Source of the DNA: Zavarzinia compransoris
Lineage (GTDB): Bacteria > Pseudomonadota > Alphaproteobacteria > Zavarziniales > Zavarziniaceae
Direction: 5' to 3'
Length of the DNA: 64,000 nucleotides
NCBI RefSeq assembly: GCF_003173055.1
Contig: NZ_QGLF01000005.1
Coordinates: 310,001 to 374,000, forward strand
The notes beneath the pieces are model-generated. The model was not told where the DNA came from, did not search any database, and saw only the letters and a list, made by a program, of their open reading frames with translations. Each line of letters begins with the position of its first letter. The stretch's first letter is position 1. Below, in pieces: positions 54,662-64,000 of this stretch. Made by a program: the position numbers and the translations under genes.

Positions 54662-54701
54662 GTCATCTATGAGTCTGCCCACGTTCGGAGGAGACGATCG
54701 G

Positions 54702-55157
54702 ATGAAGGCAGGGGCTGAACCCGCGGGGTCGAAAACCTATTCGATCACCCAGCTGTCGGAAGAATTCAGCGTGACGCCCCGCGCCATCCGCTTCTATGAG
54801 GACAAGGGCCTGCTGCACCCGCGCCGGGATGGCCAGACCCGGATCTATTCGCAGCGCGACTGGGTGCGGCTGCTGCTGATCCTGCGCGGCAAGCGGGTGG
54901 GCTTCTCGCTGGCCGAACTGCGCGACATTCTGGATCTCTACGATCTCGGCGACGGCCAGACCGAACAGATCCGCCGCACCCTTCTGATCGCTCGCAACAA
55001 GGCCGCGAGCCTGGAGCGCCAGCGCCAGGACATCGACCAGACCCTGGTGGAGCTGACCAATGCCTGCGGCTTCCTCGAGGGCCTGCTGAAGGAGCGGGGC
55101 ATCGACCCCCATCAGCCGGTCGCCGCGCCGAAGCGCAGGAAGGTCGGCACGGCGTGA
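54702..55157 (+). CDS. MerR-family regulator, LiuR-like
   Basis: A 151-residue regulator: winged helix-turn-helix at 13-80 (YSITQLSEEFSVTPRAIRFYEDKGLLHPRRDGQTRIYSQRD), dimer coiled coil about 85-130 (LIARNKAASLERQRQDIDQTLVEL), and a C-terminal tail LLKERGID.HQPV without metal-binding cysteines. Such MerR proteins (LiuR/LiuQ type) sense acyl-CoA degradation intermediates. ATG at 54702 has GGAGGAG upstream; in-frame ATGs at 54621 and 54669 lie within or right next to the operator. It precedes the beta-oxidation genes. Confidence 0.9.
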   Translation: MKAGAEPAGSKTYSITQLSEEFSVTPRAIRFYEDKGLLHPRRDGQTRIYSQRDWVRLLLILRGKRVGFSLAELRDILDLYDLGDGQTEQIRRTLLIARNKAASLERQRQDIDQTLVELTNACGFLEGLLKERGIDPHQPVAAPKRRKVGTA

Positions 55158-55530
55158 GTGCCGCCACTCTTCCGGCCGCGTGTCGTCGCGCGGCCTTGAC
55201 CCATGCCGGCCGGGGCCCTGTCCCGGCCGCCCCTCTGTTCGGTGCGGCCCGCCCGCTTTCCCCGCCGCGGGGGACAGTATCGGCAGCCGCGACCGGGCAC
55301 CGTGCCGTGCCGGCGCCTGCCGCGACGGAATGGCCGCATGATCGTCGCCATGCTGACAATCATGTCGATAATCGTGCTTGAGTTGTCATTGTCTTGCCGC
55401 TATGGCGAGGCACGCTGGAGCGGAGCCGGGCGGCGCAAGTCCAAAACGGGCGGCGGTGTCACGGCCAGGTCGCCGAAGGGCCGTGCGATTCCCCGTCCGC
55501 TCCTGCCACAGGAAGTCTGAGGAGAGACCC
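55158..55530. other. Leader region before the beta-oxidation operon
   Basis: 373 bases without a supported gene. GTTGTCATTGTCTTGCCGCTATGGC near 55382-55406 offers a weak -35/-10 pair (TTGTCA ... TATGGC). There is no second copy of the ACGT palindrome and no hairpin terminator after the MerR gene, so readthrough from the regulator is possible. Confidence 0.35.
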
Positions 55531-57318
55531 ATGCCCAGTTACAAGGCGCCCGTCGACGATATCCGTTTCGTCCTGCACGACGTGCTGACCATCGAGAAAT
55601 ATTCCAACCTGCCGGGCTTCGCCGATGCCCCCCGGGACGTGGTGGACGCCGTCCTCGAGGAAGGCGCCAAGCTGTGCGAGCGCGTGCTGGCCCCTATCAA
55701 CCAGTCGGGCGACCAGGAAGGCTGCAAGATCGCCGACGGCGTGGTGACGACGCCGAAGGGCTTCAAGGAAGCCTATAAGACCTTCATCGACGGCGGCTGG
55801 TCGGGCATCACCTCGGACCCCGAATACGGCGGCCAGGGCATGCCCTATGTGCTCGGCTTTGCCGTCAACGAATTCGTCTCGGCGTCGAACATGGCGTTCG
55901 GCATGTATCCGGGCCTGTCCCACGGCGCCTATGAGGCGATCCATGTCTGGGGCACCGACGAGCAGAAGCAGACCTACCTGCCGAAGCTGGTGTCGGGCGA
56001 ATGGACCGGCACCATGAACCTGACCGAGCCGCATTGCGGCACCGACCTCGGCCTGCTGCGCACCCGCGCCGAGCCGCAGGCCGACGGCAGCTACAAGGTC
56101 ACCGGCACCAAGATCTTCATCTCGGCCGGCGAGCAGGACCTGTCGGACAATATCATCCATCTCGTGCTGGCCAAGATCCCGGGCGGGCCGGAAGGCGTGA
56201 AGGGCATCTCGCTCTTCATCGTGCCGAAGTTCATGGTCGGGGCCGACGGCTCGCTCGGTGCGCGCAACGCGGTGAAGGCCGGCAACATCGAGCACAAGAT
56301 GGGCATCATCGGCAATGCCACCTGCGTCATGAATTACGACGGGGCGACCGGCTTCCTGATCGGCGAGGCGCACAAGGGCCTGCGCGCCATGTTCACCATG
56401 ATGAACGCCGCCCGTCTCGGCGTCGGCGTGCAGGGTCTCGCCCAGGCCGAGGTCGCCTATCAGAACGCCGCCGCCTATGCCAAGGAACGGCTCCAGGCGC
56501 GCTCGATCTCGGGCACCAAGTTCCCGGACAAGCCGGCCGATCCGATCATCGTGCATCCGGACGTGCGCCGCATGCTGCTGTCGATCCGCGCCTTCGTCGA
56601 GGGCGCCCGCGCCTTCTACCTCTGGACCGGCCTGAAGATCGACCTCGCCCACCGCGACCCCGATGCCACCGTGCGCGAGGCCAACGAGGATATCGTCGCC
56701 CTGGTCACCCCGGTCGTGAAGGGTTACCTGACCGACAAGGGCTTCGAGTCGGCGGTCAACGCCCAGCAGGTGTTCGGCGGCCACGGCTACATCAAGGAAT
56801 GGGGGATGGAGCAGTTCGTCCGCGATGCCCGCATCACCCAGATCTACGAAGGTGCCAACGGCGTGCAGGCGCTCGACCTCGTCGGCCGCAAGCTCGGCCA
56901 CAAGGGCGGCCAGCCGCTGATGGCCTATATCGGCGAGATCGAGCGCTTCATCGCCGAGAACCAGGGCAACGAGGGGCTGAAGCCCTTCCTCGACGGCCTG
57001 CGCGCCTCGACCGACGACCTCCGCGACGGCGCCATGTGGTTCATGCAGAACGCCCTGGCCAACCCGGACAATGCGGGCGCCGGCTCGGTCGAATACATGC
57101 ACCTCTTCGGCATCCAGGTCCTCGCCTATATGTGGGCGCTGATGGCCAAGGTGGCGCTGGAGGCGAAGGCCGCCGGCACGGCGACCGAATTCCACGACAA
57201 CAAGCTGATCGTCGGGCGTTTCTTCGTCGCCCGCGTCGTCCCCGATACCAAGGCCCTGCTGGCGAAACTGTCGGCCGGCGCCGACACGATCATGGCCCTC
57301 GACGCGGCCAACTTCTGA
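55531..57318 (+). CDS. Acyl-CoA dehydrogenase with C-terminal extension
   Basis: A 595-residue FAD-dependent enzyme of the long ACAD group that introduces the trans-2 double bond in acyl-CoA. N-terminal MPSYKAPVDDIRFVLHDVL is typical. TMNLTEPHCGTDLGLLRT and TGTKIFISAGEQDLS bind FAD/substrate; catalytic E440 is in ITQIYEGANGVQALDLVGRK; a further ~150-residue acetyl-CoA-dehydrogenase C-terminal helical domain follows. ATG at 55531 has GAGGAGAG. First of four beta-oxidation genes. Confidence 0.94.
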   Translation: MPSYKAPVDDIRFVLHDVLTIEKYSNLPGFADAPRDVVDAVLEEGAKLCERVLAPINQSGDQEGCKIADGVVTTPKGFKEAYKTFIDGGWSGITSDPEYGGQGMPYVLGFAVNEFVSASNMAFGMYPGLSHGAYEAIHVWGTDEQKQTYLPKLVSGEWTGTMNLTEPHCGTDLGLLRTRAEPQADGSYKVTGTKIFISAGEQDLSDNIIHLVLAKIPGGPEGVKGISLFIVPKFMVGADGSLGARNAVKAGNIEHKMGIIGNATCVMNYDGATGFLIGEAHKGLRAMFTMMNAARLGVGVQGLAQAEVAYQNAAAYAKERLQARSISGTKFPDKPADPIIVHPDVRRMLLSIRAFVEGARAFYLWTGLKIDLAHRDPDATVREANEDIVALVTPVVKGYLTDKGFESAVNAQQVFGGHGYIKEWGMEQFVRDARITQIYEGANGVQALDLVGRKLGHKGGQPLMAYIGEIERFIAENQGNEGLKPFLDGLRASTDDLRDGAMWFMQNALANPDNAGAGSVEYMHLFGIQVLAYMWALMAKVALEAKAAGTATEFHDNKLIVGRFFVARVVPDTKALLAKLSAGADTIMALDAANF

Positions 57319-57399
57319 TCGGGCAAGCCTCGCGGAGGGGACGAAGGGGGAGCGGCGTGGCCAGCGCCGTTCCCCCCGGCAAGGAAAAGAAGGAAATCT

Positions 57400-57424
57400 G
57401 GAACCGGGGGCATTCCCCGGTTCC
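57400..57424 (+). repeat. Intergenic hairpin between the two acyl-CoA dehydrogenase genes
   Basis: Perfect 10-bp stem GGAACCGGGG (57400-57409) / CCCCGGTTCC (57415-57424), 5-base loop, no T-run. More likely an mRNA-stability or attenuation element than a full terminator. Confidence 0.6.
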
Positions 57425-57463
57425 ACGACATAGAAGAACAATCTGGCAGAGGAGAGAACCGCC

Positions 57464-58609
57464 ATGTTCGAGCGCACCCTGAAGCTCAGTGAAGAAGACC
57501 GGATGGTGTATGACAACGCGCTGAAGTTCTTCGAGCGCGAATGCGTGCCCCACAACGAACGCTGGGCCGAGCAGGGCGTGATCGACCGGGAAGCCTGGAC
57601 CAAGGCGGGCGAGGCCGGCCTCCTGTGCGCCACCATGCCGCCGGAATACGGCGGCTCGGGCCTCAACTTCCGCGCCTCCGCCATGCTGATGGAAGCGCAG
57701 ATCGAGGCCGGTACCTCGGGCCCCGGCTTCTCGCTGCATTCCGATATCGTCGCGCCCTATATCTTCGCCTATGGCTCGGAAGAGCAGAAGCAGCGCTGGC
57801 TGCCGCGCCTTGCCACCGGCGAACTGATCGGCGCCATCGCCATGACCGAGCCGGGCGCCGGCTCCGATCTCCAGGGCGTGCGCACCACGGCGAAGAAGGA
57901 CGGCAACCACTATGTGGTCAACGGCCAGAAAACCTTCATCACCAACGGCCAGCTGGCCAACCTGATCATCGTCGTCGCCAAGACCGACCCGAGCAAGGGG
58001 GCGCACGGCACCTCCCTGGTCATCGTCGAGACCGACGAGGTGGACGGCTTCCGCCGCGGCCGCAACCTCGACAAGGTGGGCATGGCGGCGCAGGACACGT
58101 CGGAACTGTTCTTCGACGAGGTGCGCGTCCCGACCTCGAACCTGCTGGGGCATGAGGAAGGCCAGGGCTTCATCCAGCTGATGCAGCAATTGCCGTCCGA
58201 GCGCCTGCAGATCGGCGTCACCGCGATCAAGACGGTGGAGAAGGCGCTCGAACTGACCCTGAAGTACACGAAGGAGCGCAAGGCCTTCGGCAAGTCGATC
58301 TACGATTTCCAGAACACCCGCTTCAAGCTGGCGGAAATCGCCACCGAGGCGCGCATCGCCCGCGTCTTCGTCGATCATTGCATCGAGCTTCTGGTCGAGG
58401 AAAAGCTCGATGTCCAGACCGCGGCCATGGCCAAGTGGTGGTGCTCGGAACTGCAGTGCAAGGTCGTCGACGAATGCCTCCAGCTGCATGGCGGCTATGG
58501 TTACATGATGGAATATCCGATCGCGCAGATGTTCGTGAACGGCCGCATCCAGAAGATCTACGGCGGCACCAACGAAATCATGAAGGAACTGATCAGCCGC
58601 ACGCTGTAA
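57464..58609 (+). CDS. Long-chain-type acyl-CoA dehydrogenase
   Basis: A 381-residue enzyme close to mitochondrial long-chain acyl-CoA dehydrogenase in layout. It has AMTEPGAGSDLQGVRTTAKK, QKTFITNGQLANLIIVVAKT, RKAFGKSIYDFQ, LQLHGGYGYMMEYPIAQMFV and the end KIYGGTNEIMKELISRTL. The usual catalytic glutamate position before GTNEI is glycine; the base is instead expected at E246 in QQLPSERLQIG, as in LCAD. ATG at 57464 follows AGAGGAGAG. It catalyses the first step of beta-oxidation with ETF as electron acceptor. Confidence 0.94.
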   Translation: MFERTLKLSEEDRMVYDNALKFFERECVPHNERWAEQGVIDREAWTKAGEAGLLCATMPPEYGGSGLNFRASAMLMEAQIEAGTSGPGFSLHSDIVAPYIFAYGSEEQKQRWLPRLATGELIGAIAMTEPGAGSDLQGVRTTAKKDGNHYVVNGQKTFITNGQLANLIIVVAKTDPSKGAHGTSLVIVETDEVDGFRRGRNLDKVGMAAQDTSELFFDEVRVPTSNLLGHEEGQGFIQLMQQLPSERLQIGVTAIKTVEKALELTLKYTKERKAFGKSIYDFQNTRFKLAEIATEARIARVFVDHCIELLVEEKLDVQTAAMAKWWCSELQCKVVDECLQLHGGYGYMMEYPIAQMFVNGRIQKIYGGTNEIMKELISRTL

Positions 58610-58631
58610 CGCGGACGATCAAGAAGAACAG

Positions 58632-58656
58632 GCCCCGGGGCGTGCCTCCCCGGGGC
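58632..58656 (+). repeat. Intergenic hairpin before the thiolase gene
   Basis: Perfect 9-bp stem GCCCCGGGG (58632-58640) / CCCCGGGGC (58648-58656), 7-base loop, followed by AAATCATT with no T-run. Similar to the hairpin one gene upstream. Confidence 0.6.
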
Positions 58657-58687
58657 AAATCATTCGGGAATTCAGAGGAGAGAGACG

Positions 58688-59893
<1,206 letters not shown>

Positions 59894-59916
59894 TCGAGCG
59901 ACGGGGTAGAGCTACC

Positions 59917-62094
59917 ATGAGCAACAATATCAATTACAACGTCGACGCCGACGGCATCGCCACCATCACCTGGGACATGGCCGGCCGTTCGATGAACGTG
60001 CTGAACGAAGCCTCGATCCGGGATTTCGCCGAAGCGACCGAGAAGGCGATCGCGGACCCGGCGGTGAAGGGCGTGATCGTCACCTCGGCCAAGGATGCCT
60101 TCCTGGCCGGCGCCGATCTCGACATGCTGGTGAAGACCGCCTTCGGCCCGAAGGACGCGAAGGCCCTGACCGAGAATTCGGGCACCCTTCAGCGGATTTT
60201 CCGCAAGTATGAGACCTCGGGCAAGCCCTTCGTCGCCGCCATCAACGGCACCGCGCTCGGCGGCGGTCTCGAGATCACGCTGGCGTGCCATTACCGCATC
60301 GCCGCCGACAATCCGAAGACCAAGCTCGGCCTGCCGGAAGTGAAGGTCGGCCTGCTGCCCGGCGCCGGCGGCACCCAGCGCCTGCCGCGCATCGTCGGTA
60401 TCGCCAAGGCCCTGCCGCTGCTGCTCCAGGGCAAGGAACTGGACCCGAAGAAGGCGCTGTCGGAAGGCATCGTCAACGAAGTGGTCCCGGCCGACCAGCT
60501 GCTGGCCCGGGCCAAGGACTATCTCCTCGGCTCGCCGCGCAATGTTCAGCCCTGGGATGAGAAGGGTTTCAAGATCCCCGGCGGCGCGGTCTATTCGCCC
60601 GGCGGCGCGCAGACCTTCATGGGCGGCATCGCCATGTCGCACAAGGAGAGCTTCGGCAATTACCCGGCGATCAAGGCGATCCTGTCCTGCGCCTATGAAG
60701 GGCTTCAGGTGCCCTTCGATGCCGGCCTGCGGATCGAGACGCGTTACTTCGTCTCCCTCCTCCTCGATCCGACCGCGGGCAACATGATCCGCACCCTGTT
60801 CATCTCCATGCAGGAGCTGAACAAGGGCGTGCGCCGCCCGAAGAACGAGCCGGCGACCGAGGTGAAGAAGCTCGGCATCCTGGGCGCGGGCATGATGGGT
60901 GCCGGCATCGCCTATGTCTCGGCGGCGGCAGGCATCGAATGCGTGCTGCTCGACCAGACGATCGAGGCGGCGGACAAGGGCAAGGCCTATTCGACCAACC
61001 TGCTCGACAAGGCGATCTCGCGCGGCAAGTCGACGCCGGAGAAGAAGGAAAAGCACCTCGCCCTGATCACCACCACCACCGATCACGCCGATCTCGCCGG
61101 CTGCGACCTGGTGATCGAGGCGGTGTTCGAGAACCGGGACGTGAAGGCGGAAGCCACCCGCAAGTCCGAGGCCGTGATCCCGGAAACCGCGATCTATGCC
61201 TCGAACACCTCGACCCTGCCGATCACCGGCCTCGCCGAGGCCAGCAAGCGGCCCGAGAGCTTCATCGGCATCCACTTCTTCTCGCCCGTCGACAAGATGA
61301 TGCTGGTCGAGATCATCATGGGCAAGCAGACGAACCAGCGCGCCCTTGCGGTCGCCATGGATTACGTCAAGAAGATCCGGAAGACCCCGATCGTCGTCAA
61401 CGACAGCCGCGGCTTCTACACCAGCCGCTGCTTCGGCACCTATGTCAACGAAGGCATCGAGATGCTGGCGGAAGGCATTGCGCCCGCCATCATCGACAAC
61501 GTGGGGCGTGCCACCGGCATGCCGCGCGGCCCGCTGGAGATGAACGACGACGTGGCGCTGGACCTCGGCCACAAGGTGCGCACCCAGACTAAGGTGGACC
61601 TGGGCGATGCCTATGAGGCGACCCCGGCGGACGATATCGTCGAGACCCTGGTGGTGAAGCTCGGCCGCTATGGCCGCAAGAACGCCAAGGGTTTCTACGA
61701 ATACCCGGCCGACGGCAAGAAGTACCTGTGGGACGGCCTGGCCGAACTCGCCCCGGTGAAGATCGCCGAGGCGAGCCGCGACCAGATCACGGAAATCCGT
61801 ACCCGCCTCCTGGTCCGCCAGGCCGTCGAAGCGGCGCGCTGCTTCGAGGAACAGGTGGTGACCGACGTCCGCGACGCCGACGTGGGTTCCATCCTGGCCT
61901 GGGGCTTCGCGCCCTGGACCGGCGGCCCGCTGTCCTATATCGACCGTCTGGGCCTTGCCGAATTCGTGAAGCTGGCCGACAGTTACGCCCAGAAATACGG
62001 CAAGCGCTATACCCCGCCCCAGCTGCTGCGCGACATGGCGGCCAAGGGCGAGACCTTCTACCAGACCGCCAAGCTGGCCGCCGCCGCCGAGTAA
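59917..62094 (+). CDS. fadB: FadB/FadJ-type enoyl-CoA hydratase/3-hydroxyacyl-CoA dehydrogenase
   Basis: A 725-residue multifunctional protein. Crotonase domain (1-~190): [19 protein letters not shown] and [20 protein letters not shown] supply the catalytic glutamates. NAD-binding dehydrogenase from ~318: [57 protein letters not shown] (catalytic His). C-terminal domains continue ([29 protein letters not shown]-type [17 protein letters not shown]). It hydrates enoyl-CoA and oxidises the 3-hydroxy product. ATG at 59917. Ends with a strong terminator. Confidence 0.95.
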   Translation: MSNNINYNVDADGIATITWDMAGRSMNVLNEASIRDFAEATEKAIADPAVKGVIVTSAKDAFLAGADLDMLVKTAFGPKDAKALTENSGTLQRIFRKYETSGKPFVAAINGTALGGGLEITLACHYRIAADNPKTKLGLPEVKVGLLPGAGGTQRLPRIVGIAKALPLLLQGKELDPKKALSEGIVNEVVPADQLLARAKDYLLGSPRNVQPWDEKGFKIPGGAVYSPGGAQTFMGGIAMSHKESFGNYPAIKAILSCAYEGLQVPFDAGLRIETRYFVSLLLDPTAGNMIRTLFISMQELNKGVRRPKNEPATEVKKLGILGAGMMGAGIAYVSAAAGIECVLLDQTIEAADKGKAYSTNLLDKAISRGKSTPEKKEKHLALITTTTDHADLAGCDLVIEAVFENRDVKAEATRKSEAVIPETAIYASNTSTLPITGLAEASKRPESFIGIHFFSPVDKMMLVEIIMGKQTNQRALAVAMDYVKKIRKTPIVVNDSRGFYTSRCFGTYVNEGIEMLAEGIAPAIIDNVGRATGMPRGPLEMNDDVALDLGHKVRTQTKVDLGDAYEATPADDIVETLVVKLGRYGRKNAKGFYEYPADGKKYLWDGLAELAPVKIAEASRDQITEIRTRLLVRQAVEAARCFEEQVVTDVRDADVGSILAWGFAPWTGGPLSYIDRLGLAEFVKLADSYAQKYGKRYTPPQLLRDMAAKGETFYQTAKLAAAAE

Positions 62095-62114
62095 TCGGCC
62101 GCGACACCGAGACG

Positions 62115-62146
62115 AAGGCCGGCAGGGCGACCCGCCGGCCTTTTTC
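62115..62146 (+). terminator. Rho-independent terminator of the beta-oxidation operon
   Basis: Stem AAGGCCGGC (62115-62123) / GCCGGCCTT (62134-62142) with an inner GGG-CGA-CCC hairpin and one bulged A, followed by TTTTTC. Confidence 0.92.
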
Positions 62147-62244
62147 GTCCGCACCGTTTCCGGGCATTCCGGCATTGCGTGTGGGCCGGGCCTCTTCGAT
62201 CATCGGTCCGGCGCCGGGAAGACGGCCCGGCGGGAGGGATCGAG

Positions 62245-62589
62245 ATGGAACGGACCTATGCCCGTGCCCTGCTGCTGGCGGGGCCCACGATGGTCGGCGC
62301 CGGCTTTCTGGCCTATGCGCTGTTTGCGGGGCTGGCCGGGCTGGCCGGTCCGGTCCTGGCGGCGGCCGTGACCGGGCTGGTTTTCCTGGCGCCGGCCCTG
62401 ATCGTCGGACTGTCCCGGAAGAAGCCCGTCCCCACCGTCACCGGGACGGTGAGCACGACGGCGGCGGCGGCCAATGCCCAGTTGCGCACGATCGCCGAGG
62501 CGGTTCACGACAACCCGCTGGGCGCGGCCGCCTCCACTGCCTTGCAGGGTGTCGCCGGCCTGCTGGACCCGGATCGCCGGCGGAAATAG
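62245..62589 (+). CDS. Small two-helix membrane protein
   Basis: A 114-residue protein with two hydrophobic helices (about 6-32: ALLLAGPTMVGAGFLAYALF and 33-55: GPVLAAAVTGLVFLAPALIV) followed by a hydrophilic Thr/Ala-rich tail (TVTGTVSTTAAAANAQL, ending DPDRRRK). The layout recalls phage-holin-superfamily-like or DUF1469-like proteins, but no family motif is decisive. ATG at 62245 has GGGAGGGAT upstream. It directly abuts the convergent propeller gene. Confidence 0.65.
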   Translation: MERTYARALLLAGPTMVGAGFLAYALFAGLAGLAGPVLAAAVTGLVFLAPALIVGLSRKKPVPTVTGTVSTTAAAANAQLRTIAEAVHDNPLGAAASTALQGVAGLLDPDRRRK

Positions 62590-64000
62590 TCAGGGCGGGG
62601 GGCAGGGGCCGGACAAGGCTTCGTCCGCCAGCAGGAGGAGGCGGTCCCCGGCGACGATCAGCAATTCCTGGCGGCCTTGCAGATAGGCCGGGCTGGGCAG
62701 GTGGGGGAATTCATGATCGCGGCCGCCGGCGACGGTTTCCGCCCGGCCTTCGGCGTCGATCGTATAGAGCCCGCCGGCGGTGATGACCGCGACACGGCGG
62801 GACGCCGGCATTTCGGCGATGTCGCGGATGGCTTCCCCGGCCGGGAAGCCTTCGGGCGGCGGCAGGGGGCGGATGCGCAGGTCGGGCCCGAGTTCGAACA
62901 GGCCGCGTTCGCTGTAGATCAGGATTTTGCCGATGGTTTCGGCCGGCCGGATCCATGTCCAGGTGCCGATGGCGTCGGCACCACTGTCTGGAATGGGGAC
63001 GAGCCTATCGCCGTCATAGGCGTAAAGCCCGCCGTTGCCGATGCGGTCCGAAACATGGCCGGCATTGACCAGGACGAGGCCAAGCGCGGGCAGGTCGGTG
63101 AAGGGATGGGGACGCAGCGGCAGGCTGGCCACGGTTTCGAGCCCGGCGGCCCCCAGGCGCAGCAGGCGGCCCGGTTCCGCGTCGGACAGGGTGAGGTAGA
63201 GGCCAAGGGCCTTCGAGACGAGATCGGCGGCCGCGCGATTCGTCTGCCGCCGTTCGAGCCTATGGACCGCGCGCGGGCGGGGGGTGCCGTCCGCCCAGTC
63301 GAGGTCGATGGCCACGGTCTCCTTCTGGCTGCGCAGCAGCAGCCGGTTGCCCGGCAGGAGGTCGGCGGTGAGAAGATAATCCCCCGTCGTTTTCGCCAGG
63401 GTATAGAGCGGTGTCTGCACCGCCCCCTCGCCGACATGAAGGATGAGGCCGTCCGCCGCGGTGGCGAGAAGGCCGGGCATGCCCTCCACCTCCCGTACCG
63501 TCCACACCGCCGGCGGGAAGGCGGGAACCAGGGTCGGGCCCGCCAGCCGGTGAACGCCGGCGTCGGCGACCCCGACATAGACTTGCCCGCGCGCCAGGGC
63601 GATGTCGTAAAAGCGGAAGCCCGGCGGTGTGGCCAGGGGCTGGAAGCGGCCGTCCGCCGCGGGGGCGACATAAAGACCGGTGCGATCGATGCCGACGAGC
63701 CGGTCCGTGGCCGGATCATGCAGGTATCTCGCGGCCAGGCCGAAGGTCGGATAGGGGCCGCCATAGGGGACAAGGCGGCGGTTCTCGTCGATGGTCCAGA
63801 CACCGCGCCTATTGCCGCCCTGCATGATGGGGCGAGGGCGGCCGTGGAAACTGTCGATTTTCCGGACGATCCGCCAGGCGTCACCCAGGTCCGCGGCACC
63901 GGGGGCGCCGTCGCCGACCGGCAGCAGGCACAGGCGCCCGGCCAGCGCGGTGGCCGGCAAGGCCGCAGCCAGCAGCAGGAGCAAAAGCCCAAGGGAGGGA
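62590..64000 (-). CDS. Secreted beta-propeller-like protein, 5' end beyond window
   Basis: At least 470 codons, with the start outside the window; the frame is open to the edge. A signal-peptide core is visible (PSLGLLLLLLAAALPATALA|GRL), so little is missing. The mature protein has repeated blade-like segments of hydrophobic strands ending in short Gly/Asp turns: GLYVAPAADGRFQPLAT, VGVADAGVHRLAG, GLYAYDGDRLVPIPDS, ERGLFELGPDLRIRPLP, GLYTIDAEGRAETVAGG. This suggests a periplasmic propeller, as in sensor or WD/YVTN-like proteins, but no catalytic motif is seen. It converges head-to-head with the small membrane gene; stops are adjacent. Confidence 0.7.
   Translation of the reverse strand, partial: PSLGLLLLLLAAALPATALAGRLCLLPVGDGAPGAADLGDAWRIVRKIDSFHGRPRPIMQGGNRRGVWTIDENRRLVPYGGPYPTFGLAARYLHDPATDRLVGIDRTGLYVAPAADGRFQPLATPPGFRFYDIALARGQVYVGVADAGVHRLAGPTLVPAFPPAVWTVREVEGMPGLLATAADGLILHVGEGAVQTPLYTLAKTTGDYLLTADLLPGNRLLLRSQKETVAIDLDWADGTPRPRAVHRLERRQTNRAAADLVSKALGLYLTLSDAEPGRLLRLGAAGLETVASLPLRPHPFTDLPALGLVLVNAGHVSDRIGNGGLYAYDGDRLVPIPDSGADAIGTWTWIRPAETIGKILIYSERGLFELGPDLRIRPLPPPEGFPAGEAIRDIAEMPASRRVAVITAGGLYTIDAEGRAETVAGGRDHEFPHLPSPAYLQGRQELLIVAGDRLLLLADEALSGPCPPP

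Noticed and set aside
54517-54666. Longer start for the small membrane protein
   Set aside because: The extension MTLTLTSTGKSS is read through the LiuR-type palindrome and lacks a ribosome site; the internal ATG has GAGGAG.

Overview
The window is 64 kb of dense, high-GC (by eye about two-thirds G+C) chromosomal DNA from an alphaproteobacterium, most likely a Rhodospirillales-type organism. Pointers are a class 2 quinone-linked pyrD, a LivHMGF operon carrying a small extra membrane protein, an Alph_Pro_TM (TIGR02186-type) gene beside a TSUP exporter, a MerR/LiuR-like box before beta-oxidation genes, and a palindrome typical of methionine-cycle control before ahcY. I cannot name the genus. I see no phage, plasmid, insertion sequence or CRISPR array. 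The only trace of mobility is a truncated tRNA-Leu copy beside an intact tRNA-Leu.

Layout. 1-5.1 kb: end of sdhB, a DUF29 protein, glutaminase, a soluble double-PAS chemoreceptor and a TTC38-like TPR protein. 5.1-12.4 kb: a C-loop small-RNA candidate, then a branched-chain amino acid (HAAT) ABC transporter, livHMGF plus a small membrane protein and two substrate-binding proteins. 12.4-21.1 kb: a lipoprotein, pyrD with a coupled small gene, the outer-membrane assembly pair tamA-tamB, and a secreted unknown. 21.3-30.7 kb: five minus-strand genes encoding two circularly permuted ATP-grasp modules, two alpha-E modules and two transglutaminase modules. This is the most intriguing block: the families are known and are predicted to build or ligate peptides, but no product is known. 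31-34.8 kb: a DUF4173 membrane protein with a two-component system. 34.8-40.9 kb: hemN and ompW diverging from two FNR-type boxes, a small gene behind a 19-bp palindrome, DUF599, ahcY, tRNA-Leu and dsbB.

40.9-53.3 kb: a mechanosensitive channel coupled to two hotdog thioesterases, an enoyl-CoA hydratase, a TetR regulator, two tandem HSL-family esterases, another thioesterase, a FadL-type porin, YdcF, Alph_Pro_TM, TSUP exporter and a DUF962/Mpo1-like protein. 53.4-62.1 kb: a MarR regulator with a clear double operator, DUF1398, then a LiuR-like MerR regulator followed by two acyl-CoA dehydrogenases, a thiolase and FadB. The window ends with a small membrane protein and a truncated beta-propeller-like secreted protein.

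Taken together the window is geared to importing amino acids and fatty acids and degrading acyl-CoA (liv, fadL, esterases, thioesterases, beta-oxidation operon), with envelope biogenesis (tamAB, dsbB, ompW) and one-carbon housekeeping (ahcY). Start sites were moved from the longest reading frame to internal ATG/GTG/TTG codons where a Shine-Dalgarno sequence or 4-bp stop-start overlap supported it. All family assignments are by reading residues and motifs; no database search was run.
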